This document shows positions 9,152-18,816 of a stretch of DNA of 37,408 nt, piece after piece. Origin of the DNA: Nitrospirae bacterium MYbin6. GTDB lineage: Bacteria > Nitrospirota > Thermodesulfovibrionia > Thermodesulfovibrionales > Magnetobacteriaceae. Each line of letters starts with the position of its first letter. Within the stretch, counting starts at the first letter, position 1. The position numbers and the translations under genes were made by a program. The stretch spans positions 1 through 37,408 of the forward strand of contig PEAC01000019.1 in NCBI GenBank assembly GCA_002753305.1. Reading direction: 5' to 3'. Below the pieces are notes generated by a model. The model saw nothing but the letters and a program-made list of their open reading frames with translations, ran no database searches and was not told where the DNA came from.

Positions 9152-11265
9152 CTATCTCACGATTGCCTTTAAGGCAGTTTCTATTTTAACACGTAAATCG
9201 TCTCTTTCTGGCGGTGTCTTTAGTAACGCAATATTAAAAAGCGTTACCGACTCAGAAGGTGGGCCATACATTATTGACAGCGCGGCTAAATTATATATAT
9301 CCTCATACGATGTCTGTGAAGAATACACATTCAGAGACTTTTTTAGGGCATGGTATGCCTTTTCTTTATCTCCTATGTTACCGTAGCAAACGTATAGTTG
9401 GTGGTATATTCCCTGTTTTTCGTAATCTCGCGCCTTAGTAAGGGCAGTGGTCAAAAGTTTAACCGCCTCTTCATATTTGTGAAGCCCTGTCAGTGTCTCT
9501 GCCTTTATGTTATAGGCGGCAGCAATTTCGGGGAATTTTTAATTGCAATATCTGTATATGGCATGGCCTGGGCATATTGCCCATTCAAGTTGTATATGTG
9601 CGCCGATGCCTGGATGGTGAGCATGTTTGGGTATATGTCGAAAACCCTCTTTTATCCAACGGTGTAATTGTCACTGTTTTCAAATTTATCCTGCACCATC
9701 AGCTCTCCTCCAAGCGTAAAAGGATTGATTGCCTGAAGTTTATATTTTTCATCGATTTGTGGATAAATATGTTTGTTTATGTACAATACCTCAATATCGT
9801 CAAAAAAGATTGCAGTAAAATCTGGATATTTTGTTGTAAGTTCACTGAAATTCCTATTACCAATGGGTACGGATATAAAGTCTGGCCTGTATTTCTCAAT
9901 AATATTCTTCAGAGTTATACCCTCAGTGAATACGTTTAGCGCGGCATACATATCTGCATCCGTAAACAAATGCGGAACTTCCATATCCATAAATATTTTG
10001 TATTTTGGATAGAGCATCCATTGAGTATATCCGCCGTAGTTAGGGGTGTTTATCAGGCTGCCGCCAACGTCAAGGCCAGATAGAAACATGGTAACGCCAC
10101 GCGGCAGGGCAAGCGGCGCACGTTTTAATTCTGACATAGCATTGTTTAATATAAAAATTACCATTATAAACGAAGCAGAAATGACACCTAAACAATAGAT
10201 ATTGAATTTAGTATTTTTATTCTCGACTCGATTGAAAATCTCAAATGGATTGCAGTTGATCAAAACCGATATGGCAAGCAGAATAAATTCAACGATAAAT
10301 CGTATACCTCTTAATAACAAAATCGTTCCTCCAATTAATAAAATAACGTGATGAATCTTTATCTTTCTCATTAACAGTCAACGGAAAAATGATATGAACG
10401 CCATTAATATAATAATACCGCTGAACATTGTTAAATTTGGATTAAGAGGAGAAACATATAGTGAAAACAGGTCTCTGATTGAAGGCGGTCTTAGTTCGCT
10501 TATATATGTCGATGCAAAATCGGTCGATATGAATGGCACCTCAAGCAGGCCAAGTCCGTTAGGGGTAACATAGATCATCGCCATAGAAATTAAAAGCGGC
10601 AGTGTAACTACCGTGCCCTGAGAATCTCTGAATAGGCCCGGCCACATTCTCAGAAGAAATGGCTCTGCGTAATAAGCTATAATTATCAACAGCATAACCG
10701 GAAATTCAATTCCGTGTGCATTCGACCATAGCAGCGCTAACACCGGTAAGACAAAGGTCTTTCGTGGATAAAGCTCAAGTATACAAATAAATAACGCTAT
10801 GATGGTATAACTAAATACATGCGGTCTCAGGTTTGCAAATCTTGGCATCAGGACAATGGCATATAGTATAATGACAAACGTGATATAGTAAGCGTTTTTC
10901 CTTTGTTTTTTATAAAGGAAAAAAAGAATGAGCGATAATGTAAATATGAACTCCAGTGTTCGAAATGCGATGAGGCCGCGTTCACCTGAAAATAAATATA
11001 TCTTATACACTATTACCTGAAACAGCCAATAGTAATTGCTGCGAAGCCTTTCTGGTTGAATAAATGAAAAATAACTGTTGTACGTCGGGTGTCCATGTGT
11101 TGAAAAATACCTGCCTCCGCTTAAGTGATACCATATGTCCGTATCTCCTATTTGAAGTGGCAAAGACATGAACACATAAATTATAGTCAAAAGCAAAAGA
11201 CCAATAAGAATAATATAGTAGTATTTGCTTTTATTAAGAATCTTGTCTGCAATTATAAGTTCCAT
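9152..11265 (-). pseudogene. Multi-pass membrane protein with C-terminal TPRs, broken by two stops and a frameshift
   Basis: One reading frame from 11265 gives a membrane protein starting MELIIADKILNKSKYYY, with about eight hydrophobic segments and an early DTDIWYHLSGGRYF loop. It stops at TGA 10378-10380. The same frame continues with LLMRKIKIHHVILL, more membrane segments and a soluble domain, then stops at TAA 9652-9654. It goes on again in frame with KRVFDIYPNMLTIQASAHIY, which is TPR sequence. Near 9535-9540, at an A/C-rich run, the frame changes and the TPR continues as FPEIAAAYNIKAETLTGLHK to the stop at 9152. The ancestor was about 700 residues, a GT-C-like membrane protein fused to TPRs. 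Three different lesions, including two stop types, argue for true decay rather than recoding. It lies downstream of the pilin genes. Confidence 0.7.
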
Positions 11266-11285
11266 ATTTAAGCTCCTTATCCCGG

Positions 11286-11702
11286 TTAATAGTATTCAAG
11301 CACATTATATGCAGCTCCACCTGGATAGCACATCGCAAAATCGACAAAATAAAGACTTTCACCGCTGTCATAATAGGAATGAAGACCAATCTCCGGAGGT
11401 AATATTGCTGAAAAATAGGTCGTGCTAAGAGATGAATCAATTATATAGGGGTTCGATATACTATTATAGTTATATGATGATGGCCATGATTGCTGATAGC
11501 CTGCGGCAGGCGATGTTATATTATCCCACGTAACGCCTGTAAAGTTATAAGTCCAGTTTATTGTGCCGCCCGGGTAGTTTAAAACTGAAGCGGTATATGC
11601 GTAAATATGATTCTCTCTGGTGTTATTATCGTTGAATATTTCTATGACAGAAACAAGAATCGCAAGCCACGAAATGAGTGTTGTCCCAGCTGTTATTATC
11701 AT
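11286..11702 (-). CDS. Hypothetical protein at the end of the pilin genes (possibly part of a broken MshP-like gene)
   Basis: The frame from ATG 11702 encodes 138 residues with one hydrophobic N-terminal helix (ISWLAILVSVIEIF). A Ser/Thr/Tyr/Asn-rich domain with two Trp-containing segments follows, as in exported pilus-associated proteins. I do not recognise a family. The frame stays open upstream and is continuous with the preceding pilin-like gene, separated from it only by TAG 11733-11735. It may therefore be the distal half of one interrupted gene rather than a gene of its own. No good ribosome binding site precedes ATG 11702, which favours that reading. Confidence 0.45.
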   Translation of the reverse strand: MIITAGTTLISWLAILVSVIEIFNDNNTRENHIYAYTASVLNYPGGTINWTYNFTGVTWDNITSPAAGYQQSWPSSYNYNSISNPYIIDSSLSTTYFSAILPPEIGLHSYYDSGESLYFVDFAMCYPGGAAYNVLEYY

Positions 11703-11732
11703 TGTTAATCGATAATGAGAAGGAGCTATTTC

Positions 11733-12020
11733 CTATTGAAATGTCTGATTGTCGAGACTGGCAATAGTTGCTGTGAGAGTTGTTGCATTATCAGTGTTAA
11801 TTGCAGAAGCAAGCAGAGGCACGGAGTAATTGCCATCGGACTCGGCAACATAAAACGCCTTCATGTGGTAGGTCTTATAGGCGGCGTTATAGGTTGTGCC
11901 TGTTGCAAGATATGCCGCTGCCGCACCAATCACTGACATTGCAAGCAGTACGCCAATCAACCAGATGAATGACATACCAATCTGATTTACATGATGTTTA
12001 TTTGTCCGTCGAAATGTCAC
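11733..12020 (-). CDS. Pilin-like minor protein, MshP/PilX-like
   Basis: A 95-residue product with a basic leader, one hydrophobic helix (GMSFIWLIGVLLAMSVIGAAAAY) and the motif KAFYVAES. That motif resembles the RAFYAAE(A/S)G segment after the helix in PilX/MshP-type minor pilins. It is shorter than the usual 140-170 residues. Its TAG stop at 11733-11735 is followed in the same frame by over 140 open codons, so this may be the proximal half of a nonsense-interrupted gene. It sits 13 bases after the MshO-like gene, the position MshP holds in MSHA operons. Confidence 0.5.
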   Translation of the reverse strand: MTFRRTNKHHVNQIGMSFIWLIGVLLAMSVIGAAAAYLATGTTYNAAYKTYHMKAFYVAESDGNYSVPLLASAINTDNATTLTATIASLDNQTFQ

Positions 12021-12033
12021 AGATTCTCCATTT

Positions 12034-12534
12034 TCATAAATTACGCGGTACGGCCCTGCTTGTAAACGATGTAGCGTTGCCGTTTTTGTCTGTTAACGAT
12101 ATGGTATATTGAATGATTTTACTATTGGATGGCAGCCACGTTGTCGATGGAGTGGCTATATCATTAGTATTATAATATGAGAGGCTGAAACCGCTGACGA
12201 AGTCAACCAGGGTATTGCCGTCAATAGTAATCGTACTTCCCGATACCATTAATGTATGAGACGCAGTTATGCCTTGTTTGTTTGAGGTATACGTCAGGGA
12301 TGATGATGTTGAGGCAGGGTCAACATATGAAACAATCAGCAGCTCCTTCTCTATCCTGTTCATTGCCAGCAGGGCTTTTTGTTGTGTCTCGGCGTTGATA
12401 TTTGAATAAACATATCCCTGTGTCATTTGAACAATGCCGTAGCCGGCAAGTACGCCTACAATACCTAAAATGACTAATGTTACGATAACCTCAATCAGTG
12501 TGAAGGCCTGTTCATTAGCTGATTTATATATCAT
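12034..12534 (-). CDS. Type IV prepilin-like protein, MshO/PilW-like minor pilin
   Basis: A 166-residue prepilin with the class III signal EQA-FTLIEVIVTLVILGIVG. The residue before the cut is Ala rather than the usual Gly, and Glu5 is present. The globular part begins NAETQQKALLAMNRIEKELL, typical of PilW/MshO-type minor pilins, and ends with beta-rich sequence (IIQYTISLTDKNGNATSF). The frame has no interruption. It begins just after the PilC-like gene and precedes the MshP-like gene. With the assembly ATPase, secretin and alignment proteins upstream all broken, it probably cannot be assembled, even though its own frame looks sound. Confidence 0.7.
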   Translation of the reverse strand: MIYKSANEQAFTLIEVIVTLVILGIVGVLAGYGIVQMTQGYVYSNINAETQQKALLAMNRIEKELLIVSYVDPASTSSSLTYTSNKQGITASHTLMVSGSTITIDGNTLVDFVSGFSLSYYNTNDIATPSTTWLPSNSKIIQYTISLTDKNGNATSFTSRAVPRNL

Positions 12535-12540
12535 AATCGC

Positions 12541-13758
12541 TCATTGATATAGTGAAAATAACGCGGTCAGGTTATTTCCATCGGTGTCAGTAATAGTTAC
12601 TTTAAGGAGGTTTTGAATGTCTCCGCCTCCTATTGAGGTTTCCACAGTGGCGGCGTATTTGATAAAATGATTCGCGATTACAGTATAACTGCCATAGTTA
12701 CTGAGCATTTCATCAAGATTTCCCGACTCTTCCCCTATTGATATCATGGTAACCACCATAGAGGTGAAGTGCTTGGCGTTCATCAGGGGGGTAGCTATCC
12801 CTTTGCCCTCTTCTATTTCCGCTCTTGCGTTTTTAAAGATTCGGCTTATGGCGGCATTGCCGAATGTCTCGGTGAGTATTGTGATGGATTCTAAAATTGG
12901 CACACCGCTTGCGTGTAAAATAGAAAATATACTTGCAAACCGAGACATGGATGCCTTTACGAAAATCGGGCCGAACACAGGAAGACTAAGAAATAATGAA
13001 TCTCTGACGAATTTACCGTTTTCCGTTCTAAGATAGAAATACAAGAACACCGCCGCAGCTGCGATTGACAATACCATAAACGGCCAATAGTTCGACAGTC
13101 CATTATACATTGCAATTGCGATTCTGATAGGAAGGGGAAGCACTATATTGTATTTAGAGAAAATGGTGGCAAACTTAGGAATGACAAAGGTAAGTAAAAA
13201 AAGAAATGCCCCCAAAAGTGCTACAACCACAATAACCGGATATGTCATCGCTGATTTGATCTCGGATTTTACCTTGTTTTCATGGCTTATTATATACACT
13301 AACCTGTCCATAACCTCTGGAACATTGCCGCTTGTCTCACCGGCCTTAATCATCGCACAGTGAAGCGGAAGGAAGACAGAAGAATACTTTCCCATCGCGG
13401 CGGATAAACTCGGGCCGTCGCTTATGTCAGATAACATATTGCCTGTGATATTTCTAAGGGCCTTACTCTCGGTCTTGGTCTTCATAATCTCCAGCAGCCG
13501 CATCAGAGGGATACCTGCCTTGTACATTGTCCTGAACTGCTTCAGAAACATGACAAGCTCAGGCGGAGTTACTCGGCCAACGCGCCTGGCAGAGCTTTTC
13601 GGCAAACGTAGCACATATCCTCTGGGCAGAGAGAGTTTTAATGGTATTAAACCACTGGCGTACAACATTTCCTCGGCATCTTCAAAGACGTCGGCATCAA
13701 TAGTCCCAGCAACCGTGCTGCCGGAGCTGTCTATGGCCTTATATTTATATATCGGCAT
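12541..13758 (-). pseudogene. Type IV pilus platform protein PilC/MshG with its C-terminal end replaced
   Basis: Residues 1-355 or so are a normal PilC/GspF protein: MPIYKYKAIDSSGSTVAG, the PPELVMFLKQFRTMYKAGIPL entry, two cytoplasmic helical domains, and transmembrane segments near 170-190 and 220-240. After LDEMLSNYGSY the family normally continues to a last transmembrane helix and a short tail. Here it reads TVIANHFIKYAATVETSIGG and then KVTITDTDGNNLTALFSLYQ. That looks like the end of a pilin-type protein and is not hydrophobic. The simplest reading is a deletion that fused the 5' part of pilC to the 3' end of a downstream pilin gene. In MSHA operons the genes lost would be those between mshG and mshO. 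The frame is open but the product lacks a required membrane segment. Confidence 0.7.
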
Positions 13759-13760
13759 AA

Positions 13761-15365
13761 TCAGCTAAAGATTGTCGCCTCTGCCTCGGCAAAACTCGTG
13801 CAGCCCTGGGTAATCTGTCTTGCGGCATCCATTTTCAGAGTCCTGAGCCTGCCTGCCTCAACGAGGCGTGTAGTAATATGTCTTGAGCTGCTCCTTTGCA
13901 GTATCATCTCCAGAACCTCTTCATCGTTGATTAATATCTCAAATATTCCGGTTCTGCCTCTATAGCCGGTGTTAAAGCACTGGTAACAGCCTTTGGCGCG
14001 AAAATAACTAACGTCTTCCTCCATTGGCAACTCCCAGTCTTGTAAGAGTTCCGGCGAAGGGGTGTAACGTTCTTTACAAAATGGACATAGTGTCCTTACC
14101 AGACGCTGCGCGAACGATACAAGGAGGCCGGATGAGACAAGAAAAGGTTCTATTTGCATGTCCATAAGCCTGTTGATGCTTCCTGCCGCATCATTTGTAT
14201 GAATAGTGCTGAGGAGTCTGTGACCTGTTTGAGCCGCCCGAATGGCGATAGCCGCGGTTGCGGTGTCACGAATCTCACCAACCATTATAATATCAGGGTC
14301 CTGGCGAAGGATTGAGCGTAGTCCGGTGGCAAACGTCATCCCCTCCCGCGTGTTTAACTGCACCTGCCTTATTCCGTTCATACGCTATTCCACAGGGTCC
14401 TCAAGGGTAATGACATGGATGTCGGTTTTGTTCAGTTCGTTGAGAATTGAGTAGAGGCTCGTGCTCTTACCGCTTCCAGTCGGGCCTGAACTGAGAATCA
14501 TACCGTATGGTTTATGAAGAACGGACTTAAGTTTCCATATATCATCCACTGACATTCCAAGCCGCTCCAGAGTCCGTATCCCAGTAGACGTATCCAAAAG
14601 CCTCATAACAATATTTTCACCATGTAATGTAGGAATAGACGATACCCTGACGTTGACCTCCTTATTTTCAAAACTTATCGTAAATCTGCCGTCCTGAGGC
14701 ATTCGCGACACTGTGATATCCATACGCGAGATCAGCTTTATCCTTGTAACAACAGGCAAAAACATTGACTTGGGCGGCGATGGCATATCTACAAGTTTGC
14801 CATCGATACGAAAACGGACTTGTATATGATTGTTCTCCGGGCTTATATGCACATCGCTTGCGCGTTCTTTAATAGCGGTCGATAGTATGGAATTTACAAG
14901 GCGAATCACCGGAAGGTCATCCGTGCGCCCGTCAATCCGCTGAATATTAATGTCTGCTCTGTCAACATCGGCGCCTGTATTGAATGAGCCGCCATCGTCA
15001 AGGCCATCCATTATCGTTGCCAGCCCTGACTTTGTGGGATATATGTTGCCGATAAGATTATTGAACTCACTCTCGGCACATATAACCGGATCAATCTCAT
15101 AATTGGTTATTGATTCGATGGCGTCCATCGCATTGATGTCCAGGGGGTCAAGCATTGCCACAGTGAGGAGACGGCCCTTCTTTGCCAATGGCACAACCTT
15201 ATATTTATCTGCAATCTCATATGGTAGTACCGACTCCAAGGCCATATTAACAGGATATTTCTCAGGGTGGTATTGACACAGCTTTAGCTGGCTGCAGACA
15301 ATCTGTATTATCTATTCCTCTGCAAGCACACCGCTTCTAACAAGAAACTGGCCCAATCTCAGAAT
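13761..15365 (-). pseudogene. Type IV pilus assembly ATPase PilB/MshE, two nonsense codons and fused 5' end
   Basis: One continuous frame encodes a GspE-family ATPase. The start survives only as LRLGQFLVRSGVLAEE, joined directly to the secretin gene upstream. It is stopped by TAG 15312-15314 and resumes with IIQIV...MALESVLPYEIADKYKVVPL (MshEN domain). It then runs through Walker A GPTGSGKSTSLYSIL to TLEDPVE, where TAG 14385-14387 stands in place of the Tyr of the conserved EDPVEYR. It resumes with [34 protein letters not shown] and two CxxC pairs to the end at 13763. No frameshift is needed anywhere. The product would lose the Walker B half. Being single-base changes in an otherwise conserved gene, the stops look recent. 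Confidence 0.85.
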
Positions 15366-16607
15366 TTCGAGGCGCAGCACTGCGTCTATAAAACTGACAT
15401 TCGTCGTCGCCGCCCCTCCTGCGGCTGTGGAAGTAAATACGTAGGGTATCTTATTGCCGGTTTCACTATATGCCTTTAAGTTATCCAGAGTTGTTATTGA
15501 AGGGCTGGAGATTATTCTTAACATAGATTCATGCTGCAGGGCCTGCAGTTGAAGCCCAAGGAGGTCTCCACCTAAGAGGCCGTATATCAACCCCAAAGAC
15601 CCAATGCCGCCTGCCGCCGCTGCAGCTCCGCCGGATGCCGGAAAATCGATACCAAATCCTTGCTGACCTAAGCCAGGGGCGCCATATGCCGGTTGATACG
15701 CGCCCATTTGGCCAGTGGGGCCCAAACTGGTGCCGGCCGTTGTGCCGCCAGGCGTTATATATAGAGAGTTACGCCTTGCTATATGTTTGCTGAACATACC
15801 GCCCCACTGGATACCCAGATTCTTTGCAACATCTTTTGTCGTCTCTACTATATTTGCCTGTATCCAAATTTGCGGCGTTGGTTTATCTATAACCTCAATA
15901 GTTTTTAGGATCTTTACTATATCGTCGCGTATGGCGTAGATAATAAGTGAATTGGTATGTTCATCGATTTTTATAGTACCGCGGGATTTTACCGTTTTAT
16001 CCTTCGTAAGAAGCTCAGTTAGATTTTCTCTCATGTCTTTAGCGGTGGCATAGTTTAACTTCACAACATATGTCTCCAAAGGTTCCACCAAATTGATCTC
16101 CTGAGCAAGCGATTTTCTTTTCTCTTCTTGTTATAGATCCTCCTGTTTCACAATACGTATGATATCTTCTTCCCAAACATAAACCAGCCCATAAGATTTT
16201 AAAATTGACTTAAATACTGTGTCCCAGTTCGTGTTTGAAAAATCGACAGTAACTGAACCAACTACATTGTCTTTGACAAGCACGTTAATCCCCTCAGAGG
16301 CGGCCATAGCCCTCAGCACTGCCTTGATTTCAGCATTTCGAACCTTTAGCTTCACCGGTGTCTTAGGTAGCTCTTTCTTAATCATCCGCATCGCGGGTGT
16401 GTCGTTGTCTTTCCTGATGGCAATGGTTTCGTTGTGTAAGGAGGGTTTCTTTGACGGGGTATACCCTCTTGAGGTCTCCGCATGTTTTGACCATTTTTCT
16501 ATCTCGGAGTCCTTCTTTAATTGCGTCTGGCAGCCGTACATTGTAAGTATAATTAAAACTATCGTGATTCTTGCCACAAAGCCCAATTTAGGTCTATCGT
16601 AATCCAT
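15366..16607 (-). pseudogene. Outer-membrane secretin MshL/PilQ, nonsense-interrupted and 3'-truncated
   Basis: The 5' part (ATG 16607, GGAGTAAATCAAA before it) encodes a lipoprotein signal with lipobox Cys in LTMYGCQTQ. A short secretin N-terminal domain follows (NAEIKAVLRAMAASEGINVL, then NTNWDTVFKSILKSYGLVYVWE). TAA 16131-16133 stops it. The same frame resumes with QEEKRKSLAQEINLVEPLET, the N1 domain (DEHTNSLIIYAIRDD) and the start of the secretin barrel domain (PQIWIQANIVETTKDVAKNLGIQWGG, PSITTLDNLKAYSETGNKIPY). At NVSFIDAVLRLE it passes straight into the N-terminus of the ATPase. The last 100 or more residues, holding most of the barrel, are missing. The outer-membrane pore therefore cannot form. 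Confidence 0.82.
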
Positions 16608-16623
16608 TTTGATTTACTCCTCT

Positions 16624-17117
16624 TTAATCTGTAAATAAAACTTTTGTCTCTGCCTTTGAAGTATTATGCTCTATGACGACGCTCATAGCTGTGGTTTGTT
16701 TTACAACATAGTTTGAATTTTCAAGCTGGTCGCCCACTTTGTATTCGTTGTTTTTGATAACGGCTGCCTTGTTTTTTTTTGTCTCGATGAATGCTGAATA
16801 AACGAATGTATCTTGAGCTGCTGGCCCAGCCGTTTTTTCGCCAATTCCTTTTGTATCGATGGGGCAATAAATAGGGATTAGATTCCCATTTGCTCTCTAT
16901 CTTCCGTGTTATATATATTGTCCTTGTCACCTGCGCCGATTCGGTTAATTTCAAGAAGTCGTGCCTCAATATCTTTTTCTGTGCTTTTCACAGCAGGTGC
17001 CGACTCGCCAACATCATGCTTTTGCACACGAGAATGCGTCGTAAATACCTTTTCGTACAGTCCGTAAAGCAGCGCTATTACCGCTATAATCACAATAATG
17101 GTTTCACGCTTTCCCAT
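16624..17117 (-). pseudogene. Pilus alignment protein, PilP-like, frameshifted
   Basis: Starting at ATG 17117 the frame gives a single membrane anchor (ETIIVIIAVIALLYGLYEKV) and a linker up to EDREQ, then stops. The homologous sequence continues in a second frame as WESNPYLLP, and then in a third as IDTKGIGEKTAG, FVYSAFIETKKNKAAVIKNN, EYKVGDQLENSNYVVKQ and VLFTD, ending at TAA 16624-16626. The beta-rich segment with NEYKVGDQLE resembles the periplasmic domain of PilP-like lipoproteins or GspC-like proteins. One or two small indels near 16855-16885 explain the breaks. It lies between the PilO-like gene and the secretin, as pilP does in pilMNOPQ operons. Confidence 0.6.
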
Positions 17118-17120
17118 AAT

Positions 17121-17659
17121 CTACTTCCTTGCCAGCACTTCAATTTTTATATCGAAAGATAGTTCTTTCGAGAAGGTTTCATTATTTATAGCGACACTGT
17201 TAACATTTCCCACATAAGACAGGCTTAAGGCCTTTAGTAAGAAGGCGCGCAGACTGTAAACTCACCAGTCATTTTAATAACAAGGACATAGGAGTGTGAA
17301 TCTTTTTTAATTGTAGTGATATCAAGAATCATCGATTCATCTTTTAAGCAGCAAGGGAGGGCTGATTCCTTGAGCGTATTAATAACAGATTCTATGTTCT
17401 CCCCCGTGATTGGTTTTTTTTCAGGCATCGGCAGAGCCATCGGTTGTTTTTTTATAGCTATTAATTGATGGTATGCCGGTATAAGGGCATTTTTCTTCTC
17501 TATTATATCCCGTATATCGTTAATCTTACTATCCAGTTCAAGTATCTTCTTACTATCAGGCAATATGCCGATTAGTAAAATAAGCAAAAATCCTATAATA
17601 TACCAAACGACATGTGCCGTTAGCTGCATGTCAAATAAGTTGGCGTACTTTTTTATCAT
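17121..17659 (-). pseudogene. Pilus alignment protein PilO/MshJ-like, frameshifted near its end
   Basis: The frame from ATG 17659 (ATGA overlap with the PilM/N-like gene) encodes a cytoplasmic tail, one transmembrane helix (WYIIGFLLILLIGIL), a coiled coil and a periplasmic domain, as in PilO. It ends early at 17234 with GEFTVCAPSY. The other frame continues the domain naturally as RAFLLKALSLSYVGNVNSVA and FSKELSFDIKIEVLARK to TAG 17121-17123. A single indel near 17255 accounts for this. The missing part is the ferredoxin-like fold by which PilO dimerises with PilN. Confidence 0.7.
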
Positions 17660-18729
17660 TCTAACTGCCTAACTAGCCCGGCCTCTATCTGAAATTTTTT
17701 AAAAGGCAGTTTAGATTCACTGGATTCAGACAGTGATTTTTTAACATCAACGTCTGACAACATGGGGGAGGTAGATATTCTGGCTATAAAATTGGCCATA
17801 ACCGCTTCGATGTTTCCTGTGATTATGCCGTCAATCACGATATGACTGTTGCCGGGCCTGCCTCCTGAGGCAGCCTGAGGGGCAATATCTATCTTGCAGC
17901 TCGTAAGATAAACGTCTTGAGGAACCATAGACGCAATTTCATTAATAACGGCAACGCTCACATACCGTCTTATGTAGTTTGAATAAATATGCCTGTCCAT
18001 TTTTATATGGTCAATTATTGTTATTATTGATTGGTTGTCAAATTTTTGTCCTGATTGATATAATTGCCCCGTCAGCCCCCCAAGTACGCCCATTTTTTTC
18101 TTTATAACAGATTCCTGTTTCCCGTAGAAGATAACAGAACAAAGTATAACGGTGATGAAAACAATAAAGATGACTTTTTCTATAAGATTTCTTTTTGCCT
18201 CTATGTTTTTATCCTTCCTGACGTGCAGGATATTCGGCGTGTAGCTGTTGTCAGACAATGCAACCGCCACCGCCGGCAGTAGATAATCACGTTCTATAAA
18301 GCCCTTATCACCCATAATTTTTGCAAGCGGGTCAAATATTTCGCATTTAACGGCAATCTGTCTGGTCAGTTCTGCTATTAAATACTTCTCTATGTGTAGT
18401 ACGCTGGAGAAATATATCAAAGCTATTTTTTCTTTTCCCAATAAAGCCGTAAAGTGTTCAAAGGTTCTTTCTATCTGCATTGCGAGACGCTCTACTGCCG
18501 ACCCTACGGCTTCTTTCAGCCCATCCTTATCTATCACTATACCAGACTTGATTTTTAAAAAATCATTAATGTCGGAGTCAATATTAGATAAAATATTACG
18601 TACAACATCAAGGGGAATAGCCTCCTCGCTCTCTGAAATGCCGATACTAAGATGTTCCGCTAAAATATCTATTATATTTGATAAGAAACGTTGCGTATTT
18701 CCACGAAAGTGGGAACCAGAAGAGGAATT
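17656..18729 (-). pseudogene. PilM-PilN-like fused pilus protein (MshI-like), 5' end missing
   Basis: A frame open from 18729 to 17656. The first part reads QRFLSNIIDILAEHLSIG and continues to ERLAMQIERTFEHFTALLG and CEIFDPLAKI, the C-terminal half of an actin-like PilM ATPase. It runs directly into a PilN-like part: a membrane helix (VIFIVFITVILCSVIFYG), a coiled coil and a periplasmic fold with MVPQDVYLTSCKID. The PilM actin-like N-terminus, with its nucleotide-binding loops and pilus-docking groove, is absent. Upstream is only a stop at 18730-18732 and the leader of the divergent futalosine hydrolase gene. The only in-frame starts are internal, such as GTG 18535-18537. The pilus operon has therefore lost its promoter and first codons. 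Confidence 0.7.
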
Positions 18730-18816
18730 TTATATTATACTTTTCTAATGCGATTGCCCTGTGGCAGCCTTATCACACCATGTAATTGTTGCACTAAAGA
18801 TGTTAGGATATTCACT

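Noticed and set aside
10378..10380. TGA as a selenocysteine codon in the membrane protein
   Set aside because: The protein is not a redox family, no SECIS-like hairpin was seen just after it, and the same gene has TAA and a frameshift further on.
9652..16133. Stop-codon reassignment or suppression as the explanation for the many in-frame stops
   Set aside because: TAA, TAG and TGA all occur as interruptions, and intact genes nearby use all three as normal ends. Frameshifts and deletions accompany the stops. Decay is simpler.
18691..18816. Longer N-terminus for futalosine hydrolase
   Set aside because: The extra residues have no family match and overlap the presumed promoter; ATG 18817 has a ribosome site and fits the family start.
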